A DNA stretch of 64,000 nt from Gammaproteobacteria bacterium (GTDB lineage Bacteria; Pseudomonadota; Gammaproteobacteria; Pseudomonadales; Azotimanducaceae), in contig VXYL01000068.1 of the NCBI GenBank assembly GCA_009846005.1, positions 64,451 through 128,450 of the forward strand, written 5' to 3'. Positions 25,133 through 34,447 of the stretch are shown here, piece by piece. The translations under genes and the position numbers were made by a program. Under the pieces are notes generated by a model, which was not told the DNA's origin, ran no database searches, and was given only the letters and a program-made list of their open reading frames with translations. Within the stretch, counting starts at the first letter, position 1. Every line of letters starts with the position of its first letter.

Positions 25133-27500
25133 AGCGTTGGAACTCGACGGGTTCACCGCCTTCCGCGAACCCACCCGGGTCGACTTCAACGACGCCGACC
25201 TGTTCGCGTTTACCGGACCGACGGGTGCAGGCAAGTCGAGCCTGATCGATGCCATGGTGTTCGCGCTCTACGGCAGCGTGCCGCGCTTGGGAGAGAGAGC
25301 CGTGGCGCCGGTCATAAGCCAAGGGCGGCAGGACGCGCGGGTCCGACTCGACTTCACGCTGGATGGCGAGTCGTATACAGCGGTCCGGGTCGTGCAGCGA
25401 ACAAAGGGGGGCGGCGCCTCGACCAAGGAAGCGCGGCTAGAGCGTGGCGACGATGTCATCGCGGGCAACGTTGGTGAACTCGACGACCAGATCGACCGCT
25501 TGATCGGTCTGGACTTCCAGCAATTCACCACTTGCGCCGTGTTGCCGCAGGGCGAGTTCGCCCGTTTCCTCCACGCGCGGCCGGCCGAACGGCAGAAACT
25601 GCTGACGCAGTTACTCGGATTCGCCGTCTACGCCGCAATGCGACAACGCGCGGTCGAGAAGGCAGCCATCGGTCGGGACCGGATGGAAGTCGCCGAACAG
25701 CGCCTCGAAGGCCTTGTCGATGTCAACAAGAAGGTCGAGAAGGCGCACGCCGTTCGCTTGAAAGCGCTCGAGCAGCTGCAGGACGAGGCGGGCGATGAGT
25801 TGGCCGAGATCGAAGGGCTCAAACGGGACATTGATGGCATTACGCCACGGCGGAAGGAGCTCGCCGCCCAGTTGAAGGCACTTCGTGCGGTGCGGATGCC
25901 CGCTGACGTCCCGAAACTCGCATCCGATCTGCTGGCAGCAGTGCAAGCCGCTGACGCCGCCGGACAAGCATTGGAGTTGGCGAAAGCGACATTGGAGGGT
26001 GCCGAGGCGAATCGTGCGGCGTTTCCCGACAGGGGTGAGTTGGAGGAACAGCAGCGGCTGCATCGCGTTGGCGACGAACTTGATCGTGACCTCGCCCAGG
26101 CCCAGGAAAAGTCGTGTCGGGAACGCGAACGGGCCGCTCAACACCAAGCCGCGCTCGATCAGGCGACAGCCGGTGCGGTGGCGGCACGGGAGTCCCTGGA
26201 GGCAGCACGCCGCACCCATGCCGCACACGAATTGCGGGGCCACTTGGTCAGCGGCGAATCCTGCCCCGTTTGCGGTCAGTCCGTTGGGGCTCTCCCAACC
26301 GGCAAGAAGCCGTCAGCGCTGGCGGAGCTTGAAGACGCGGAGCAACAGGCGAGCACCGCACTGGAAACCGCTCGCACGGCGCACCAGGAATCAGCCACGC
26401 GACTTGCAGCGGCGAATGCCATTGAGTCGGAAGTCAACGTGAAGCTTACCGAAAACGCGGAAGCCCTCGCCGGCGCAGGGAGCTTGGATGAGATCGAAGA
26501 CCTCTTGGACCAAATTGCGGCCGCCGACCGGGAGCAGCACGAAGCAAAGCAGCGACAGGACGACCTCTCGCAGACCTTGATTGATGCCCTTGGCAAACGT
26601 CAGTCCGTCACGCAACGCCTGGCAGAGGCTTGGACTACCTACAACAAGGTCCGCGACGCGCTCTCGGCGCTTGCTCCACCGTCCGCGAATACCGACGATC
26701 TTCCCGCCTCGTGGTTGGGACTCCAGAACTGGGCGATCTCGGCGATACCGGAAACGACCGAGAAGGACGACGGGCTACGTGAAGAAGCGAAGCGGCTTGG
26801 AATCGAGGTTGAGTCGCGTCGGGACGCCCTGGCGACGCAGCTCGAGGTGCACGAAGTCGCCTTCGATGACGACCCCCTCCGAAATCTGCTCGAAGCAGTG
26901 ACGCGGACCAGCATCGCGCTGCGGGAAGTCCAGGAGAAGCGCAAGGAAAAGAAGCGGCTTCGGCACGAAGTCAAGAACACCAAGTCGATCGTCGATGTGG
27001 CGGACACACTGGCAAAGCACCTCCGGGCGGACGGTTTCGAGCGTTGGTTGCTGCACGAAGCATTCGGCCGGTTGGCCGAGAGCGCCAGCACGCTCCTCCT
27101 GGAGTTGTCCAACGAACAGTACGCCTTCCGGCACAACGACAGGCTCGAGTTCGAAGTCGTCGATCACACAAACGCCGGCGAAGTTCGTTCCGCAAGAACG
27201 CTGTCCGGCGGCGAGACGTTCCTCGCTTCGCTGTCGTTGGCGTTGGCGCTAGCCGACGAGGTGGCTGACCTTGCGACAGACGGAACCGCGCGGTTGGAGT
27301 CCATCTTCCTTGACGAAGGATTCGGCACACTCGATCCCGATACCCTCGGCAAGGTCGACGCCGCCATCCAAGAACTCGGCTCCAGGGGCCGCGTGGTTGG
27401 CATCGTCACCCACGTCGCGGACTTGGCGGAATGCATGCCCGTCCAGTTCAAGGTCTCCAAGGCATCCGGGAGCGCGAGCGTCGAACGCGTCGAAACCTAG
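25122..27500 (+). CDS. sbcC: Exonuclease SbcCD subunit C (Rad50-like SMC ATPase)
   Basis: Rad50/SbcC ATPase of 792 residues that clamps DNA and gates the SbcD nuclease. Walker A is FTGPTGAGKSSLIDAMVFAL near residue 28-48; long coiled coils flank the zinc hook ESCPVCGQSVG near residue 382. The C-terminal ATPase half has TLSGGETFLASLSLALALAD and Walker B IFLDEGFGTLDPDTL. It is shorter than E. coli SbcC (about 1,050) because of shorter coils. ATG at 25122 overlaps sbcD by 11 nt; a longer open frame exists but only in the overlap. nurA starts 2 bp after its stop. Confidence 0.95.
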   Translation: MRPEALELDGFTAFREPTRVDFNDADLFAFTGPTGAGKSSLIDAMVFALYGSVPRLGERAVAPVISQGRQDARVRLDFTLDGESYTAVRVVQRTKGGGASTKEARLERGDDVIAGNVGELDDQIDRLIGLDFQQFTTCAVLPQGEFARFLHARPAERQKLLTQLLGFAVYAAMRQRAVEKAAIGRDRMEVAEQRLEGLVDVNKKVEKAHAVRLKALEQLQDEAGDELAEIEGLKRDIDGITPRRKELAAQLKALRAVRMPADVPKLASDLLAAVQAADAAGQALELAKATLEGAEANRAAFPDRGELEEQQRLHRVGDELDRDLAQAQEKSCRERERAAQHQAALDQATAGAVAARESLEAARRTHAAHELRGHLVSGESCPVCGQSVGALPTGKKPSALAELEDAEQQASTALETARTAHQESATRLAAANAIESEVNVKLTENAEALAGAGSLDEIEDLLDQIAAADREQHEAKQRQDDLSQTLIDALGKRQSVTQRLAEAWTTYNKVRDALSALAPPSANTDDLPASWLGLQNWAISAIPETTEKDDGLREEAKRLGIEVESRRDALATQLEVHEVAFDDDPLRNLLEAVTRTSIALREVQEKRKEKKRLRHEVKNTKSIVDVADTLAKHLRADGFERWLLHEAFGRLAESASTLLLELSNEQYAFRHNDRLEFEVVDHTNAGEVRSARTLSGGETFLASLSLALALADEVADLATDGTARLESIFLDEGFGTLDPDTLGKVDAAIQELGSRGRVVGIVTHVADLAECMPVQFKVSKASGSASVERVET

Positions 27501-27502
27501 CC

Positions 27503-28420
27503 ATGCCCCAGAAGGTCGCCATCGAAAGCTGGGATCCCGATTACGGTGTCCCGTCGACGGAGCAAGCCGAGGAGGCCGAGGTCGAAATCGACGTTGGCGT
27601 CGAAGTTCCCGAGCAGCGGTGGGCGCCGATACCCGCGCAAATCGAACAACACCCGGAGGCGCTTCTATTCATCGACGGGGTGCGCCGCATCGATGCCAAC
27701 GCATGGCTCGAGGACGGTCGAAGTCCAGTACGCCAAGGCATGTTCGCCTCGTTCGCGGCAGGTGCCGTGCGCGTTGTTGAACAAGCGCATGTGGATCGGG
27801 TAGAGGTCAGGCGGACGCTCTTTGCACCCGGCAATCCCGAGGCGTTCGTCACACGCGCGGGCACCTACGAGCCTTTCGGCGTCGCAACGCCGGGTGCGGA
27901 TGCGCTGTCCTCGGCGCTGCAGGAGTGTCTGGGCGACTTGGAGGTCGATGTCGCGGCCCGCGTTGCGGACAACGCCGATCTGGTGGTCGTCGATGGGCCG
28001 CTCTACAGGCGCCAGCACCTCCCGTGCACCATCGGCTACGTCAAGACCCATCGGGTCCAGTACCTCAAAGGACGTCCTCTCGAGACGATCGCAGCGCTCG
28101 CGGAAAGTGAACGCACGCCGGTGTTCCGGTTCCGGACATCCTGGACACGTCACGCTTGGTACCTGCGCCTCCCCGGTTCCAAAGCGCACGCCTGGTCCGG
28201 CGTGGTACGCCTGGAAGCAACCGCTGATCTGGCCCTCGACGAAACGGTTTCCCTAGCCAACCGAACCGCGGCCGTATTGCCCCGCTACGCCTCCAAGCCC
28301 CACAAGGATCCCCGGGCGCCACAGAACCTCTATCCGATTGCCGGTCTCGAACGCGAATTGCGCCGCCGCCTCGGCGATGCGGTCTACGTGGAACGGGCGC
28401 TCCGCGCGGCAGCTACCTGA
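27503..28420 (+). CDS. nurA: NurA-like 5'-3' nuclease (305 aa)
   Basis: Pattern matches the NurA nuclease fold (RNase H-like): an acidic first strand LLFIDGVRRIDANAW with the Asp near residue 58, a second acidic motif DLVVVDGPLYRRQHLP near residue 163, the GYVKTHRVQYL block and late HAWSGVVRLEATADLAL. In archaea NurA works with HerA to resect DNA ends exposed by Mre11-Rad50. Here it is the last gene of herA-sbcD-sbcC-nurA, beginning 2 bp after sbcC, which strongly supports the assignment. A nonspecialist pipeline would call it hypothetical. Identity to known NurA is likely low, so the call rests on motifs plus context. Confidence 0.75.
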   Translation: MPQKVAIESWDPDYGVPSTEQAEEAEVEIDVGVEVPEQRWAPIPAQIEQHPEALLFIDGVRRIDANAWLEDGRSPVRQGMFASFAAGAVRVVEQAHVDRVEVRRTLFAPGNPEAFVTRAGTYEPFGVATPGADALSSALQECLGDLEVDVAARVADNADLVVVDGPLYRRQHLPCTIGYVKTHRVQYLKGRPLETIAALAESERTPVFRFRTSWTRHAWYLRLPGSKAHAWSGVVRLEATADLALDETVSLANRTAAVLPRYASKPHKDPRAPQNLYPIAGLERELRRRLGDAVYVERALRAAAT

Positions 28421-28465
28421 CCGGTCGCATTGACGACCCTCGTCGGTCTGACCGATGATCGACAC

Positions 28466-29521
28466 ATGCGACTCGCACTGGCGCTGGTGATTGTCGCCTC
28501 CTTGTGCGCAAGCGCGTCGCCGCGCGCGGTCGGGACACCTGCGTCCAACGCCGAGGCGCGGCCCGCACCGATGGCCGAATACGAGGCCGAAGCCCGACTG
28601 TTGCTCGGTGCCGCCAATATCGTCGGTGGTCTGTGGCATGCCGTGGATTCGCCGGACGACCGGCGCGCCCTGGAGTTGGTCATCTGGGGTTTGCGCCGCG
28701 GAACAAGGGGAGTTGCGTTGGCCCCGGAAATGCCCTTGGCGCATCTCAACGATGTGGGCGATTCGGTCAGGAAACGGACGAAGGCGGCGGCGGCGAACAT
28801 CCGTGCCGGGAACCCCGAAGCTGCGGTCGGTGCCCTCGGGTCGATGCTCGACCGTATCGATGAATTGAACGATCAGGAGTTGGCGCGGATCAGGACACTG
28901 GCAACCCTCGCCCACGTGGCGAAGCGGGAGCCCCAACTTGCCATCGACGCGATGGATGGCGTGGTGAGCGCCGCCTGCTCGGTAATCTGCTCCCCGGACT
29001 CGCCCTATGTCGTCGGCGCGAACGACCCGCGTACTCGCGATGTCGGTCGGCACAAGATTCAGTTTGCCACGTATCAGGTACTGTTGGCGGCACGCAACCA
29101 GCTCAAAATGGGCAGGGTTGATCGGGTCGTCCGCGCGCTCGGCAAGATGGTCGATACGCAACGGGCCTCGCCGACGACCTTCAAGGCACTGAGTCCGGCG
29201 GGTGGGCTCAAGCAATCTCGGCTCTTTCGCACGACCCGGCTCAGAGCACCCGACTTGGTGGCACTGCACCTGATGCTGGCGCGGGCTCACATGAGCCGCG
29301 ATGATATCGAGGCCGCGATCGATGCCTATGAGGCGATCCTCGAGATTGAGGATGGTATTTGGCAACTCGACATCACGCTTGAGAACCTGGCCAATCTGCA
29401 CTTCGACCATGGCAACTTCGAGGAGTCTCTGGACTACCAGCGCGCCTGGCTGCGCGACTCGGATTGGATCGGTCGAGCCTGTCCGGAGGTTTGCGCCTCA
29501 GCCGAACCAGGGCGGTCGTAG
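28466..29521 (+). CDS. Secreted protein with TPR-like repeats, function unknown (351 aa)
   Basis: Not recognised as a named family. A signal peptide is clear: MRLALALVIVASLCASASPRA. The mature part is mostly alpha-helical, and its C-terminal third has TPR-like character (ALHLMLARAHMSRDDIEAAIDAYEAILEIE then LENLANLHFDHGNFEESLDYQRAW). It starts 45 bp after nurA in the same direction but shares no obvious role with the DNA-resection genes. A pair of Cys in AACSVICSPDSP may form a disulphide, as may the C-terminal CPEVC. The ATG at 28466 is chosen because the signal peptide begins there. A periplasmic scaffold is the simplest guess. Confidence 0.65.
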   Translation: MRLALALVIVASLCASASPRAVGTPASNAEARPAPMAEYEAEARLLLGAANIVGGLWHAVDSPDDRRALELVIWGLRRGTRGVALAPEMPLAHLNDVGDSVRKRTKAAAANIRAGNPEAAVGALGSMLDRIDELNDQELARIRTLATLAHVAKREPQLAIDAMDGVVSAACSVICSPDSPYVVGANDPRTRDVGRHKIQFATYQVLLAARNQLKMGRVDRVVRALGKMVDTQRASPTTFKALSPAGGLKQSRLFRTTRLRAPDLVALHLMLARAHMSRDDIEAAIDAYEAILEIEDGIWQLDITLENLANLHFDHGNFEESLDYQRAWLRDSDWIGRACPEVCASAEPGRS

Positions 29522-29526
29522 GCCAG

Positions 29527-29904
29527 CTATTCGGGCGTCAAGCTGAGACGGAGGATGTTGCCTGCCGGCTCGAAGCCGCTGTGGGCGAAAAACGATTCAC
29601 CGGCAAGTGGAGCGTCGATGACTCGCCCGCCTTTCAATTCGGCGATCCCGACGGCGTGGCCGAGCAGCCAGCGCCCGATGCCGTGGCCGCGGTAGTTCTT
29701 GTCGACCACGAGGGCCTTGATCGCGAATCGCACCTCGCCGGTGCGGACTAGGCGGTAGGCGCCGACCACGCGACCGTCGAGCTTGGCAACCCGGACCAGT
29801 TCGCCGTTGTCCGCTGTACCGACTAGATGCCGAGGATCCTCGTGCGGGTAGGGCGGATAGACGTCGACGTCGCGGTAGCTGAAGTCCGCGGAGGTTCCCG
29901 TCAC
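29527..29904 (-). CDS. GNAT family N-acetyltransferase (125 aa)
   Basis: Small acetyltransferase: the acetyl-CoA binding motif A is visible as IKALVVDKNYRGHGIGRWLLGHAV (R/Q-x-x-G-x-G type), preceded by RVVGAYRLVRTGEVRF. The C-terminal strand region is ESFFAHSGFEPAG. The GTG at 29904 overlaps the TGA of the upstream MFS/acyltransferase gene by 4 nt (GTGA), so the two are translationally coupled. Substrate unknown; the coupling hints at phospholipid or envelope-related work but does not show it. It converges on the TPR-like gene with a 5-bp gap. Confidence 0.8.
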   Translation of the reverse strand: MTGTSADFSYRDVDVYPPYPHEDPRHLVGTADNGELVRVAKLDGRVVGAYRLVRTGEVRFAIKALVVDKNYRGHGIGRWLLGHAVGIAELKGGRVIDAPLAGESFFAHSGFEPAGNILRLSLTPE

Positions 29905-31823
29905 CGATCGTTGCCGCGCAATGCAAGCACCCGCTCGCGCAGGTCGTCGGCTTGCACGGCCTCCGCCGCCACGGTCTCGCCCGCGACGATGTCCACACGG
30001 CTCCAGAACCGACCGGGGCCGCGTCGGAATGCGCCCTTGCCCTCCCGGCTGAAGAAGCTGCCCCAAAGGCCGCGCAACGCCATGGGTATCACCGGTACCG
30101 GCGTCTCCTTGACCATTCGCTCGATCCCCTTGCGGAACCGGTCGACCTCGCCGTCGACGGTGAGCTTGCCTTCCGGGAAGATGCAGAAGAGGTCGCCATT
30201 GGCCAGGCCCTCGCGCACGTCGCGGAACGCGGCTTCGAAGACTGCCGGGTCCTCCGTCTCGGGGAGAATCGGCACCGTGCGCCCGGTTCGGAAGATGAAG
30301 TTCAGCACCGGCAGCCGGTAGATGTTCTGGTGCATCACGAACCGGATCGGGCGCCGCACAGCCCCGGCGAGCAGGCAGGCGTCCATGTAGCTGACGTGGT
30401 TGCAGACCAGCACGGCGGGCCCCTTTTCGGGAATCGTGTCGAGGCCGTCGTGGCGGACCCGGTACATCGCGTGGGAGATCGCCCAGACCAGGAATCGCAT
30501 GGTGAACTCAGGTACCTGGTAGAAGATGAACACCGCGACGCCGGCGTTGATCACTGCCATGGCAGCGATGAGTCCGGGGATGGAGCCGTCGAGCAGCAGC
30601 CAGCCGATCGCGAACCCGGCGCCGGCCACCATGAAGAGGGAGTTCATCACGTTGTTGGCGGCGATGACCCGGGCGCGCCGGTCGTTGGGGGTGCGTGTCT
30701 GTATGTTCGCCTGCAGCGGCACGACGTAGAGGCCCGTGAAGATGCCCATCATCGTGAGATCGAATAGGAGCCGGCCGACACCATCCGTTTGCAGGAAATC
30801 GATCACCGTGCGCTCCACATCGCCGCCCGCAATGGCGCTGATCGCGAAGTACGTGTCCAGGCCGAACAGGCTGACGCCCGCCGCGCCGACGGGCACCAGG
30901 CCAATCTCGACACGTCGTCCCGAGAGCTTTTCGCAGAGCAGGGAGCCGATGGCGATGGCGATGGTGAACACCACCATGATCAGGGTGACCACGCGCGGCC
31001 CGCCTGACAGGTCGCGAACCAACGCGGGAATCTGCGCGAGTATCACCGAGCCGAGCAGCCAGAACCAGGACACGCCGAGGATCGACAGGAACACGGGTTT
31101 GCGTTCCCGCGCGAGCGCGATCAGGCGCCAGGTTTCGACCACCGGGTTCCACCCCAGGTTGTCGGTCTTGGTGGGTTGTGCGGGTGGAATCCATCGGCAC
31201 GCTAGGTAGCCGAACACCGCCACGGCGACCACGAAGACGAACAACAGCAGCGAGACATCGTCCCAGCCGCCGATGATCCCGCCGGCGATGGTGCCGAGCA
31301 GGATCGCCACGAACGTGCCCATCTGCACCATGGCGTTGCCGCCGACTAGCTCCCGGGAGTCGAGGTGCTGGGGCAGGATCGAGTACTTGAGCGGCCCGAA
31401 GAACGTGGACTGCACACCGAGCAAGAAGAGTACCGTGAACAATGCCGGTACGCTCTCGAGGTAAAGAGCGATGCCGGCCAAGGCGGCGACGCCGATCTCG
31501 CCGATCTTGACGAAGCGGATGAGCCTCGATTTCTCGAACCGGTCGGCCAGCGTGCCGGCCGTTGCCGAGAACAAGAAGAACGGCAGGATAAAGAGCCCCG
31601 CCGCTAGGTTCACGTAGATGCCGGTGTCCTCGAGGGCCACGAGCCCGCTGAAGGTGAGGATGACGATGAACGCCTGTTTGAACAGGTTGTCGTTGAACGC
31701 ACCGAAGAACTGGGTGACGAACAGGGGTGCCAAGCGGCGCGTGCCGATAAGCCCGAACTGGGAGGTCGGAGTCTCCGTTTGGATCGGCGTGCCGAGACCC
31801 GGGTCGTGTGCCGCCTCGCTCAC
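29901..31823 (-). CDS. MFS transporter (LplT-like) fused to PlsC-type acyltransferase (640 aa)
   Basis: Residues about 25-420 are a 12-segment major facilitator domain resembling lysophospholipid transporter LplT (APLFVTQFFGAFNDNLFKQA, GPLKYSILPQHL). Residues about 430-620 are a 1-acylglycerol-phosphate acyltransferase domain with motif I NHVSYMD (HxxxxD) and motif III FPEGKLT. In E. coli, LplT flips lysophospholipids inward and Aas re-acylates them; here transporter and acyltransferase are one chain and the Aas ligase domain is absent. It probably remodels lysophospholipids or makes phosphatidic acid at the inner membrane. GTG at 31823 follows an excellent AAGGAGG. First gene of a two-gene unit with the GNAT protein. 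Confidence 0.88.
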   Translation of the reverse strand: MSEAAHDPGLGTPIQTETPTSQFGLIGTRRLAPLFVTQFFGAFNDNLFKQAFIVILTFSGLVALEDTGIYVNLAAGLFILPFFLFSATAGTLADRFEKSRLIRFVKIGEIGVAALAGIALYLESVPALFTVLFLLGVQSTFFGPLKYSILPQHLDSRELVGGNAMVQMGTFVAILLGTIAGGIIGGWDDVSLLLFVFVVAVAVFGYLACRWIPPAQPTKTDNLGWNPVVETWRLIALARERKPVFLSILGVSWFWLLGSVILAQIPALVRDLSGGPRVVTLIMVVFTIAIAIGSLLCEKLSGRRVEIGLVPVGAAGVSLFGLDTYFAISAIAGGDVERTVIDFLQTDGVGRLLFDLTMMGIFTGLYVVPLQANIQTRTPNDRRARVIAANNVMNSLFMVAGAGFAIGWLLLDGSIPGLIAAMAVINAGVAVFIFYQVPEFTMRFLVWAISHAMYRVRHDGLDTIPEKGPAVLVCNHVSYMDACLLAGAVRRPIRFVMHQNIYRLPVLNFIFRTGRTVPILPETEDPAVFEAAFRDVREGLANGDLFCIFPEGKLTVDGEVDRFRKGIERMVKETPVPVIPMALRGLWGSFFSREGKGAFRRGPGRFWSRVDIVAGETVAAEAVQADDLRERVLALRGNDR

Positions 31824-32066
31824 GTGCGCCTCCTTGGGTAGGCGTGATCTCCAACGCGTGCAGTGTAGCCCACCGGCCGCTCTACCGGGCTTACCGCGGC
31901 GATGGTCCTACGGAGGGTCTCCAGGCAGGCTTGCCCGTCGATACCGCATGCCGCAGGCTTGGGACTCGCCAGCAGACGGTCGTTTCGGTTTGCCGTCAGT
32001 TACAGCACAGGAAGTGTTTAACGTGCGGTGACGAGGATCGCCGGAGCGCCGATTTGACGCGATTTC

Positions 32067-32105
32067 ACCCTGAAATCTGAGAGGCTATCCATCAGATTTC
32101 AGGGT
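32067..32105. terminator. 14-bp inverted repeat overlapping the cytochrome stop codon
   Basis: ACCCTGAAATCTGA (32067-32080) and TCAGATTTCAGGGT (32092-32105) form a perfect 14-bp stem with an 11-nt loop. The right arm contains the cytochrome gene's TGA. It lacks a T-run, so it may stabilise the mRNA end or be a small mobile hairpin rather than an intrinsic terminator. The rest of the 31824-32098 gap shows nothing. Confidence 0.55.
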
Positions 32106-34447
32106 ATGGCCCCGTAGCGTTCCCTGAGTGCCCGGACCTGCGGCGAGCCGGGCGCAAGGGCTTCGAGCGTGTCGAGATGCCGGCGCAGTTCGGGCGAACG
32201 GCCGTCGTCGATGTAGAGCACCAGCGTCGTCAGCAGGTCGAGGCTCCAGGGCCAGCGCGCGATTCCTTCGCGCAACGTCGTGACCGCTCGTTCGCGCTCT
32301 CCGAGGGAGTCCAGCGCGACAGCATAGATGTGTACGAATCTCGGCTGCGCATCCGGGGCCTGTGCCGCCTTGGACAGCGGTGTCAGCGCTTCGTCGTGGC
32401 GGTCGAGGCGTACCAGGTGCAGGCCGTAGGCCACATTTGCGGTGCCGTTGTCCGGGGCAACGGTCAGCGCTCGGCGAAGCAACATCCCCGCCTCCTGTTC
32501 CCGGCCCTCGGCGCGTCGCAGGTCTGCGAAGTCCACCAAGGCCACCAACGATGCGGGGTCGATCTCAAGGGCTCGCTCGAAGACGCGTTCCGCCGGTGCG
32601 GTTCGGCCCAGGGTGACCTCCAGGCGCGCAAGGGCAGCTTGCGTGGCGGCGAGGTCGGTCGACGCGGCGAGCGCTTCCCGGTAGTCGGCAAGCAACGGGG
32701 CTGTCGCGCGACGCTCTGCCGGCGACAATCCGGAATAGATGCCGGATACCGCGATGGCCATCTCGAAACGCACCCCCGGATGGGAGTCGCGGAGCCGGTT
32801 GGCGAGCATCCACCAGCGCACCTCGCCGGGTAGGCCCATCGTCCCCGCCACGGCGCCGCGACGAACCAGTGGATCAGGGTGGGCAATCCACGGTCTAAGC
32901 ACGTCGGTGAGCGTGGTACTTCCCACATTCGCGGTCTGCGCGAGAAGGCTCGCCTTTACCAGCGGTGCCAAGTCGTCGTCCTCGAGCAGCGACTTCACCG
33001 CCGCCAAGGCTTCTGGATCCCCCCGTCGCAAGCGCCGGTGCACAAGACTCCAGTGCGCCGCGTCCGGCACGACGCCCCAACCCCGCATCGACTCGACGGC
33101 CCATTGGTTGTCCTTGCCCCGGTGGCAGTCCACGCAGGCGTTTGGAACGCCGAGTTCCGCAGACAGGTCCGGGCGCGGGATGGGGAACGAATGGTCGCGC
33201 CGATCGTCCACGCCCATGTACGTCCGCGCGGGCATATGGCAATCGACGCATGCGCTGCCGGGGCCCCCCGCAGGGTGCCGGTGATGGCCCGGGACGTCGT
33301 ACGTATCGGCGTGGTGGCATTGAGCGCAGACGTCGTTGCCGGGCAAACGCAGATCGCCGCTGTGCGGTTCGTGGCAATTGCCGCACGTTACGCCGCGGAC
33401 ATGCATCCTGCTTTGCAGGAACGATCCGAGCACGAAGACCTCCTCCCGGATCTGCCCGTCGGGGAAATAGCGGACATCGTCGGGCAGTTCCAAGCGGTAC
33501 GCCTCGTGGTAGGGCTTGCCCACCGTGTCGGTGACGAGCGGTGTGCGTAGCGAGTGGCAGCCGCCGCACATGTCGGTGTCCCGGTCGGTCGGGTTGCCGA
33601 ACGGTTCGGCAATCGGATTGTCCGGCGCGAATCTCCACTGGATGCCTTCCCCCAAACCAACGCCAAAGCCCCAGTGGACGGATTCGGCCAGCGTCCCAGC
33701 CTTCGCCAGCCGTACGTGCTCGGCCGCTGGGCCGTGGCAGGCTTCGCAGGCCACGTTGACTTCGGCGTAGTCGGTCCGGTACTTGCCCGTGGTGCGGTCG
33801 AGGGTCTTGACGACGTTCGTCGAATGGCAGTCCGCGCAATGACTCGACCAGTTCATCGCGTGTCCCGTCCAGAAGAACGGGTGTTCCGGGGCGATGGGTT
33901 CATCTGTCTGCAGGTGGTACCAGTGTTGGCCGGCCGGGGCCGGGCGCGTGTCCCAGGCGACGTCGAACGCTTGCAGGACACCGTCGCCGGGGTCCAATAG
34001 GTATTGTTGCAACGGCCGGTAGCCGAACGTATAGCGAACGGGGTATTTGCCGCGATTCCCAGCGGGTCCTACGGTCTCGACGAAGTGGTCGTCACCGTCC
34101 CGGAAGAACCGCGTGTCCATGCCGTGGAACGTGACCCGGATATCCGAGAAATCGCCGGCCACCGTGGCCGCCGTGGCCGGCTGCATGGCGCGGAAATGGT
34201 CCGAGCGCTCCCACGCCGCCGTCTCGGCTACATGGCAGGACTTGCAGACTGTCGAGCCGACGTAGTCGGCGGCACAGGTGGTCTCAGACCCGGCCCAAAT
34301 CCCCACGATGGCGATGGCCCGCCGGAAGTGGCATGCGCCTGGCCGTGGGACGGGGTAGCCGACGACTGAGGGTACGGGTCGCGCCGAAGGCGCTACGCCG
34401 ACAGGTGGCAGGAGACCATCCAGTTGATGCCGAACCTGTCCGTGCAC
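32099..34447 (-). CDS. Octahaem c-type cytochrome with HEAT/TPR-like C-terminal half
   Basis: Eight CxxCH haem sites are visible: CKSCH, CADCH, CEACH, CGGCH, CGNCH, CAQCH and CVDCH twice. The second half switches to helical repeats: a HEAT-like part (LASLLAQTANVGS..., HPDPLVRRGAVAGTMGL) and TPR-like units (ERALEIDPASLVALVDFADL, RRALTVAPDNGTANVAYGLH). Such proteins are periplasmic or surface electron carriers. The start is unresolved: a short export-like segment (RRAIAIVGIWAG) precedes the first haem, but no ATG, GTG or TTG lies just ahead of it. Only GTG at 34447, inside the next gene, or GTG at 34306 (cutting the segment) are available; 34447 is reported. Confidence 0.75.
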   Translation of the reverse strand: MHGQVRHQLDGLLPPVGVAPSARPVPSVVGYPVPRPGACHFRRAIAIVGIWAGSETTCAADYVGSTVCKSCHVAETAAWERSDHFRAMQPATAATVAGDFSDIRVTFHGMDTRFFRDGDDHFVETVGPAGNRGKYPVRYTFGYRPLQQYLLDPGDGVLQAFDVAWDTRPAPAGQHWYHLQTDEPIAPEHPFFWTGHAMNWSSHCADCHSTNVVKTLDRTTGKYRTDYAEVNVACEACHGPAAEHVRLAKAGTLAESVHWGFGVGLGEGIQWRFAPDNPIAEPFGNPTDRDTDMCGGCHSLRTPLVTDTVGKPYHEAYRLELPDDVRYFPDGQIREEVFVLGSFLQSRMHVRGVTCGNCHEPHSGDLRLPGNDVCAQCHHADTYDVPGHHRHPAGGPGSACVDCHMPARTYMGVDDRRDHSFPIPRPDLSAELGVPNACVDCHRGKDNQWAVESMRGWGVVPDAAHWSLVHRRLRRGDPEALAAVKSLLEDDDLAPLVKASLLAQTANVGSTTLTDVLRPWIAHPDPLVRRGAVAGTMGLPGEVRWWMLANRLRDSHPGVRFEMAIAVSGIYSGLSPAERRATAPLLADYREALAASTDLAATQAALARLEVTLGRTAPAERVFERALEIDPASLVALVDFADLRRAEGREQEAGMLLRRALTVAPDNGTANVAYGLHLVRLDRHDEALTPLSKAAQAPDAQPRFVHIYAVALDSLGERERAVTTLREGIARWPWSLDLLTTLVLYIDDGRSPELRRHLDTLEALAPGSPQVRALRERYGAIP

